A stretch of 48,261 bases of DNA from Candidatus Sysuiplasma acidicola (lineage in GTDB: Archaea > Thermoplasmatota > Thermoplasmata > Sysuiplasmatales > Sysuiplasmataceae): positions 1 to 48,261 of the forward strand of contig JAHEAA010000017.1 of assembly GCA_019721035.1 (NCBI GenBank), read 5' to 3'. The notes under the pieces were generated by a model. It had not been told where the DNA came from and did not search any database. It was given only the letters and a program-made list of their open reading frames with translations. The position numbers and the translations under genes are program-made. Shown here piece by piece: positions 43,493-48,261 of the stretch (position 1 is the stretch's first letter; every line of letters begins with the position of its first letter).

Positions 43493-43627
43493 AGGTTTTC
43501 CAGAGTCGTTAGAGCGCAGTGATTCCATGATTTGAAGGCGTGCGTACAGCCTGTTCAACGCAGCACAGGACGCTGCCATTTTCACCGCATTTCTCTGATG
43601 CGAAAATCGCAACGGTTAGAGATAAAC

Positions 43628-43654
43628 TTTATAGACTGATCATTTATATCAGTC
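43628..43654 (+). promoter_or_regulatory. TATA box and operator-like palindrome of the MFS gene
   Basis: TTTATA (43628-43633) is centred 28.5 bases before ATG 43659. Between the two lies GACTGAT-CATTTAT-ATCAGTC (43634-43654), a perfect 7-bp inverted repeat that covers the expected transcription start. A repressor bound here would block initiation. Confidence 0.5.
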
Positions 43655-43658
43655 AGGC

Positions 43659-44999
43659 ATGACGGGGGGTTATTCATCCGGAGACAGAATGGATGCGTCC
43701 GCGAAACATGTTTTTTGGGCGAGTTATTTTGGATGGCTGCTTGATGGTTATGACACCACGATCTATGCGTTTGTGCTATTTTCGTCGCTGGCATATCTTT
43801 TGCCGCATAGCGGAATTACGCACCTGAGCCCGGCTATTACCGCTCACTACGGACTCATCTTTTTTGCAATATTTCTGGTGGGATGGGGAACTGCATTCAC
43901 CTTTGGTCCGCTGGCTGACAAAATAGGCAGAATGAAAACGCTTGGCATCGCAATCCTGCTGTATGCGGTTGGAACGTTTTTCTCAGGATTCTCATATAAT
44001 ATCACCGAATTTGGAATAGCCAGATTCATCGCTGGATTTGGCCTCGGCGCCGAATGGTTCATTGGTGGAACAGGTGTTTCGGAAGTATTCCCTGAAAAGA
44101 GCAGACATGTGTGGGCCGGGCGATTCCACAGCGCCTGGTACGCTGGCTTTATTCTGGCAGCCATTACCACGCCGCTGCTTCTCCTCTATGTATTCAAAGG
44201 AGCAAGCGGATGGAGGGCAATCTTCTACATCGGCATAATTCCGGCCGTTATACTCGCATATATCAGGCTGGCGGCTAAAGAGCCGGAAGTCTGGCAGAAC
44301 AAGAAGACCAAGTTCGGTTCAAAAATGAACATGTCAACGTCATTCAAGACACTATTTTCGAAGCAGTACTGGAAGACGACGGTCCTGTTAGTTCTCGTCA
44401 TGGTGCCGGTGATAACAGGACTCTACGGCGGCACCCTCTTTGCACCTACTGCGATAACAGATCTCGTTCACGCTACATTTACCCCGACTACGGTAGCCAC
44501 ATGGTATGTAGTTCTCGGAGGAACGATTATATCCGGAATGACACTGATATTCTGTCTTGTCATGCCGTACATGGTCCGGAGGATGGGCAGGAAAGCAACG
44601 CTTGGAATATTCATGGCATTCATGATTATCGGACTTGTTACGGCGTTCGGGATTGCATTCACATCAAATAACCTGTACCTGTTCCTGATGCTGGCGGTCT
44701 TCCTGGGCATAGGAGGGGCCGACTTCTCTGTATTCTCACTCTGGGTGCCGGAAATATATCCAACCGAGGCAAGAGCAGGCGGTTTTGCCGTGATAACCGC
44801 GCTCGGCAGATATGCGGGAGCAGGGCTGGTATTCGTGATAGCAGCGCTTATAACAGCGGTGGGACTCGGCGAGTCTCTGGCCTATGCCTCGGTCGCGTTC
44901 ATCATAGGCATGGTACTGCTGGTCTTCGTCAAGGAAGACAGGTACAAGCAACTTGACAGAACCGTGGATAAGATGGCTCTGGAAGCAGATGCCGATTAG
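43659..44999 (+). CDS. MFS transporter, aromatic acid or metabolite:H+ symporter type
   Basis: This 446-residue protein has twelve predicted helices. The first helix carries G-W-L-L-D-G-Y-D-T-T, the Asp-containing signature of aromatic acid and other metabolite symporters. The loop after helix 2 reads F-G-P-L-A-D-K-I-G-R-M-K-T, and helix 4 has R-F-I-A-G-F-G-L-G-A-E-W. Late P-E-I-Y-P-T-E-A-R-A-G-G matches sugar/organic acid porters. It probably imports an organic acid used by the neighbouring CoA-thioester enzymes; this is inference from context. The operator-like palindrome suggests substrate-linked control. Confidence 0.85.
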   Translation: MTGGYSSGDRMDASAKHVFWASYFGWLLDGYDTTIYAFVLFSSLAYLLPHSGITHLSPAITAHYGLIFFAIFLVGWGTAFTFGPLADKIGRMKTLGIAILLYAVGTFFSGFSYNITEFGIARFIAGFGLGAEWFIGGTGVSEVFPEKSRHVWAGRFHSAWYAGFILAAITTPLLLLYVFKGASGWRAIFYIGIIPAVILAYIRLAAKEPEVWQNKKTKFGSKMNMSTSFKTLFSKQYWKTTVLLVLVMVPVITGLYGGTLFAPTAITDLVHATFTPTTVATWYVVLGGTIISGMTLIFCLVMPYMVRRMGRKATLGIFMAFMIIGLVTAFGIAFTSNNLYLFLMLAVFLGIGGADFSVFSLWVPEIYPTEARAGGFAVITALGRYAGAGLVFVIAALITAVGLGESLAYASVAFIIGMVLLVFVKEDRYKQLDRTVDKMALEADAD

Positions 45000-45199
45000 T
45001 GACGAAAATTTTTAAACCTCTTCATTTCGCGTTTTACCTCAGGGACGGCTCTCTTCCGATCGTACGCTTCTCCGGTGCGGTGGCATCAGCTACCCGGTAC
45101 TGCCACATCGGAAAAGAGTAGCAGGCGTGTCTACTCATGCAGCGCGAGCGTTTTCCCCGAAGTGATGGATTGCGCCAGTTATACTGATAAATTGAAATC

Positions 45200-46588
45200 T
45201 CACCTGTTGGATATCAGTTCTTCTGCGGAAAAAATCCGCCCATTCCTGATCACGTGCGCGATGTCACTCGCGTTTTCGATCGTCTCCAGCGGATTGGAGT
45301 TAAGAATAACCATATCAGCCCGATAACCGACGGCTATCCGGCCGACTTCCCCTTCCAGTCCCATTGCTTTCGCTCCGTTTGTCGTAACACACCTCAGTAT
45401 CTGAGCAGGACTCAAACCAGCATGCGCCATGAGAGCCATCTCGCGAAATATGGAAGGACCATGCAACGTGCCAATGTTACCTGCATCAGTAGCCAAGGCC
45501 ACTGTTATACCACTATTCCATACACGCATCAGGTTCTGCTCGGCGGTTTGCCACCTGGCAAGCATTGCAGGCGGCGATGCTTCACCTTTCGACCTGAACA
45601 CAGGCAAGATTCTCTCCGGAATATCTGACTCCGACAGTCTCTCCACATCCTGCATATGGGCAAGTATCTCGGGATCGCCGAATCGCTCTTCCTCACGTGT
45701 GGGTTTCCAGTTGCGGGAGAGCACCTCGGCGTAGCCTCTCGGCACGTAAAGCGTGGGTGAGTAGATTACACGCCGCTCAGCGGCGAGGCGCAAGAACTCG
45801 TCGTCCACTGGCTTGTCGCTCACTGAGTGCACCAGAATGTCCGCGCCGCTCCTCAGGGCGGCCTTGGCCGTCTCCAACTCGGTAGCGTGAACAGCCATCG
45901 GCAGTCCTGCTTCATGTGCGAGTCTGCCCACCTCCTTCACTACTTCCTCCTGCCCGGCGAGATCGTCCTGGGGCATGTGGATGAACCACACTTTCAGCCA
46001 GTTGGGCTTATGCACCAGTTGTCTTTCGGCGAGAGTCCTCACTTCGTCCACGGTCGATACCTTAATGATCGGAGGATCATCCAGTTCCAATGGCGCATCG
46101 GCTATCATCGAGAAAAGGGGACCCGTAACCAGAACTTGCGGAGCATCTTCCAGTTTATCCGCTTCGTCCCTCACTTTGAAATTCCAAAATGGACCACCCA
46201 TATCCATGACGCCGGTTACGCCGCATGCAAGCCATGTGTGCAGAGTCGCGTGGAGCCTTGCACGGTTTCTGGCATTTTCATGCTCATAAGGCACGAGCTT
46301 CGTCAGATCTATCACATCTGGTCTCGTGTAAGGATTCGCGGATTGGAAGAAATGGACATGCGTGTCTATGTAGCCGGGTACCAGCCATTTGCCAGTGCCG
46401 TCAATGACGATGTCCGCTTTCGTATCAGATATTGCCTCATCGACCGCTGCAATTCGCCCGTCCTTTATGAACACGCACGAGGTCCGCAGTACAATATCCT
46501 CTCCTTCGTTTTCAGGATAAACTATGTTGATGTTCCTGACAAGGATGGTGTTCAGGCGCCCGTCACTCTCCGATCTGGATTGCGTCAA
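45200..46588 (-). CDS. Amidohydrolase-family metalloenzyme
   Basis: This 462-residue protein has the amidohydrolase composite fold: a small beta domain, then P-G-Y-I-D-T-H-V-H near residue 74 with the first metal-ligand histidines. H-A-T-E-L near 240 and V-H-S-V near 258 follow, then L-A-T-D-A-G-N near 385 with the last catalytic Asp, and a closing G-Y-R-A-D-M-V-I-L. It resembles imidazolonepropionase/prolidase-like members that hydrolyse amide or C-N bonds, but the substrate is unknown. The start is TTG 46588, with a TATA-like CTTAAG centred 26.5 bases upstream. It converges with the MFS gene. Confidence 0.87.
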   Translation of the reverse strand: MTQSRSESDGRLNTILVRNINIVYPENEGEDIVLRTSCVFIKDGRIAAVDEAISDTKADIVIDGTGKWLVPGYIDTHVHFFQSANPYTRPDVIDLTKLVPYEHENARNRARLHATLHTWLACGVTGVMDMGGPFWNFKVRDEADKLEDAPQVLVTGPLFSMIADAPLELDDPPIIKVSTVDEVRTLAERQLVHKPNWLKVWFIHMPQDDLAGQEEVVKEVGRLAHEAGLPMAVHATELETAKAALRSGADILVHSVSDKPVDDEFLRLAAERRVIYSPTLYVPRGYAEVLSRNWKPTREEERFGDPEILAHMQDVERLSESDIPERILPVFRSKGEASPPAMLARWQTAEQNLMRVWNSGITVALATDAGNIGTLHGPSIFREMALMAHAGLSPAQILRCVTTNGAKAMGLEGEVGRIAVGYRADMVILNSNPLETIENASDIAHVIRNGRIFSAEELISNR

Positions 46589-46611
46589 CGTGCGGGTTAT
46601 GGGTCAACCGT

Positions 46612-46617
46612 CTTAAG
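46612..46617 (-). promoter_or_regulatory. TATA-like box of the amidohydrolase gene
   Basis: CTTAAG is centred 26.5 bases from the TTG at 46588, the same box and spacing as in front of tricorn. Confidence 0.4.
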
Positions 46618-47211
46618 ATGCTGTCGCCGTCGTACCTGGACATGCTCCATTTCACATAATGACACATTGTGATATATTTGAGACATCTGTAAAGTGTAAA
46701 GTCATTCCGATCGGAAAAACACAATTCGATTCCTTTGAACTTCATTAATGCTGAACGCAATGAAAGCTGCACAGGATGCTATCGCGATTATTATCCGGAC
46801 ACAAAAGAGCGGTGAATTCGATAAATCCTGAAAAGTGGATTTGACCAGCAATAAAATTAAAAATGAAATTATGGCCGCTGCCCTGGCGAGTGTTCAACAA
46901 AAGTCCGGTGTGAAGTTGTAGTAAAGCCAATCTCTGGAACGTGTATCCTCCCCACCGGGAAAAATGCAACCGGCCGAAATGAATGACCGAGTCCACCATC
47001 TGATTTCTCAGACCAATAGACAGATAAAGCCGCAATTCACAGGATTCTGCAACAGGATGTGCCCGATAAGTCATTTTCTGATTGATACTTCGCCTTCTGA
47101 CCGGAAATCATGGCCTTTACAAGGGTTTCCTGAACCGCTAGATCCAGGACCAATCGGCAGGTGCTGTTTAAAAAACCTAATATAACAAGAATATCTCTTT
47201 TCAAACAAACG
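46618..47211. other. Long AT-richer intergenic region
   Basis: These roughly 590 bases hold no gene I can support. Open frames on both strands (such as 46745-47074 minus) have no family features. AT-rich blocks, for example near 46850-46870 and at 47164-47172 and 47185-47195, could include the promoter of the next gene. No repeat or RNA gene was recognised. Confidence 0.5.
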
Positions 47212-47967
47212 GTGGATGGATCTATATTTAATGCTCTGGAATTGAAAAAAGGCGGGCTTCACGAGGGAATAGGATGCGGCTGCGTAGAAACTTCGTGTGC
47301 AAACTGTTTGGCCCCTACAGGCTGCCGAAATTGCGTGGATTGTTGCTGTGACACTACCCACAAGGAGTGGAGACAGTCGACCATTCACAGAGGGATCAGA
47401 TTACAGTACCTCAGCAATGCCTGGATGACTGTCGAGATGACTGTGGCGTTGTTTGCAGGTTTCGCAGCATTCAATTTTGCACTCCTTGCCTTCGGGAGCG
47501 ACAGCATAGTTGAGCTTGTTTCAGGAATGATTGTTCTACTCCATCTCAAGAAGGATGGTTCAGGAGTAGATGACGTGGGACTGAAGACGTCTCATTTCAG
47601 CAGGCTCCTCCTTTTTCTGCTGATCCCCATCATTGGAGGAGGAGCCGTTTATTCCTACCTGACAGGTCTGAAGCCCGAAACTTCGCTGCCCGGGTTGATA
47701 GTGGCTTTCGTTGCAGTCGCAGTAATGCCTTTTTTCTGGCTTGAAAAAAAGAGAATCGGCAAAGCAACCAATTGCATGCCGCTGAAGATAGATGCTGTTG
47801 AATCGGCTGCATGCTTTGCAATGTCGGTGGTTCTCTTGGTCGGCTTGGCGCTTCAGATGCTTTTGAATATCTACTGGATTGTCTATATCGCGACTGCAAT
47901 ATTGCTTGCATTCATAGCCAAGGAAGCACTGGAATCTGACGACGAACATGGTGAAAGTACCGGTTAA
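47212..47967 (+). CDS. Cation-efflux-like membrane protein with cysteine-rich N-terminal tail
   Basis: The membrane part (about residues 65-235) has about five or six helices and resembles cation diffusion facilitator proteins: S-N-A-W-M-T-V-E near residue 70, then F-G-S-D-S-I-V-E-L-V-S-G near 95, with acidic residues placed like the CDF metal site, and K-I-D-A-V-E-S-A near 195. The N-terminal 50 residues contain nine cysteines, several paired or as C-C-C, which looks like a soft-metal binding tail. A metal efflux role is likely but not proven. The start is uncertain: the frame opens at GTG 47161, and GTG 47212 is preferred because promoter-like AT-rich sequence lies between. Confidence 0.65.
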   Translation: MDGSIFNALELKKGGLHEGIGCGCVETSCANCLAPTGCRNCVDCCCDTTHKEWRQSTIHRGIRLQYLSNAWMTVEMTVALFAGFAAFNFALLAFGSDSIVELVSGMIVLLHLKKDGSGVDDVGLKTSHFSRLLLFLLIPIIGGGAVYSYLTGLKPETSLPGLIVAFVAVAVMPFFWLEKKRIGKATNCMPLKIDAVESAACFAMSVVLLVGLALQMLLNIYWIVYIATAILLAFIAKEALESDDEHGESTG

Positions 47968-48261
47968 CTGCGGTCACGAAGTATTATCGACTTGCACCAT
48001 CTTCTATGTCTGTCAGGCGGGAGACGTGCAATGGAGTGCATTCAAGATCAATCTTCGCAAACTTCTGTGGGATGAGCCAAAAATGGATTGTAAACTCAAA
48101 CGAAAGCGGGTAAGAGCGGCCGCCAATAGCTGAATTCTCGCTGAAGGCACCATTGGCAGGCTTGAATTTAAACGGAAGCGAGACAATCTATAGCCGCATT
48201 GAAAGGAAAACTGGAGCAGTCGTACCAGAGATTTCATGGAAATTTTCATTGAGAGGACGAA
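47968..48261. other. Right-edge non-coding stretch
   Basis: No gene, repeat or RNA is recognised in the last 294 bases. Short open frames on both strands (47948-48133 plus, 48013-48249 minus) lack family features and promoter spacing. Confidence 0.45.

Noticed and set aside
45827-46672. 281-codon frame antisense to the amidohydrolase
   Set aside because: The amidohydrolase metal motifs are on the other strand; this frame has no family pattern.
46745-47074. 109-codon minus-strand frame in the long intergenic region
   Set aside because: No family, no promoter or ribosome-site support, and composition like random translation.
1-48261. tRNA genes, rRNA genes and CRISPR arrays
   Set aside because: Scanning for T-arm-like GGTTCRA contexts found only in-gene hits without cloverleaf partners, and no regularly spaced direct repeats were seen.

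Overview
The window looks like a chromosomal segment of an archaeon, most likely a Thermoplasmata-type acid-environment lineage. The case rests on: a full-length tricorn protease; an archaeal-style phosphosulfolactate synthase; a thiolase/DUF35 pair; surface proteins with N-terminal membrane anchors; and repeated promoter geometry in which a TATA-like box sits 24-28 bases from the start codon with almost no leader, as in archaeal leaderless transcripts. Genus-level placement cannot be made from the sequence alone. No rRNA, tRNA or CRISPR array was seen.

Layout. 1-1282: a partial IS3-family insertion sequence (OrfA/OrfB with a candidate -1 frameshift site), inserted in front of the C-terminal remnant of a membrane-anchored surface protein. 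1677-5908: sugar-nucleotide and envelope genes (nucleotidyltransferase, MFS transporter, polysaccharide flippase). 6113-7258: a saccharopine-dehydrogenase-like protein. 7334-10160: a FecCD/BtuCD-type metal-chelate or cobalamin importer on the minus strand. 10493-13263: an acetyltransferase, an unrecognised membrane protein and a DMT-family permease.

13343-20044: a six-gene operon resembling hydrogenase-4 or formate hydrogenlyase (HyfC, HyfE, HyfF, HyfG, HyfI, HyfB order). The large subunit has lost all four nickel-ligand cysteines and the small subunit carries a minimal ferredoxin-like cysteine set at its N terminus. It therefore looks like an energy-converting hydrogenase-related (Ehr-type) ion-pumping complex, not a hydrogenase. 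This is the most interesting system in the window.

20242-26063 (minus strand): an ABC-2 exporter, a DUF72 protein, a fumarylacetoacetate-hydrolase-family protein and a solitary DNA methyltransferase. 26219-28091: a divergent sulfur pair, a phosphosulfolactate synthase fused to a winged-helix domain and an APS-reductase-type CysH, sharing a short intergenic region with a perfect palindrome over a TATA-like box. 28250-37138: a peptide-use block, namely an oligopeptide ABC importer (binding protein, two permeases, two ATPases fused in one chain that apparently starts at CTG) followed by tricorn protease. 37327-39710: a cystathionine synthase/lyase-family enzyme and an alpha/alpha-toroid protein.

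39814-46588: a CoA-thioester block with a CaiB-type CoA transferase, an SDR oxidoreductase, a DUF35 protein, a thiolase homologue lacking the nucleophilic cysteine, an MFS transporter with an operator-like palindrome at its start, and an amidohydrolase. 47212-47967: a cation-efflux-like membrane protein with a cysteine-rich N-terminal tail. The rest of the right edge appears non-coding.
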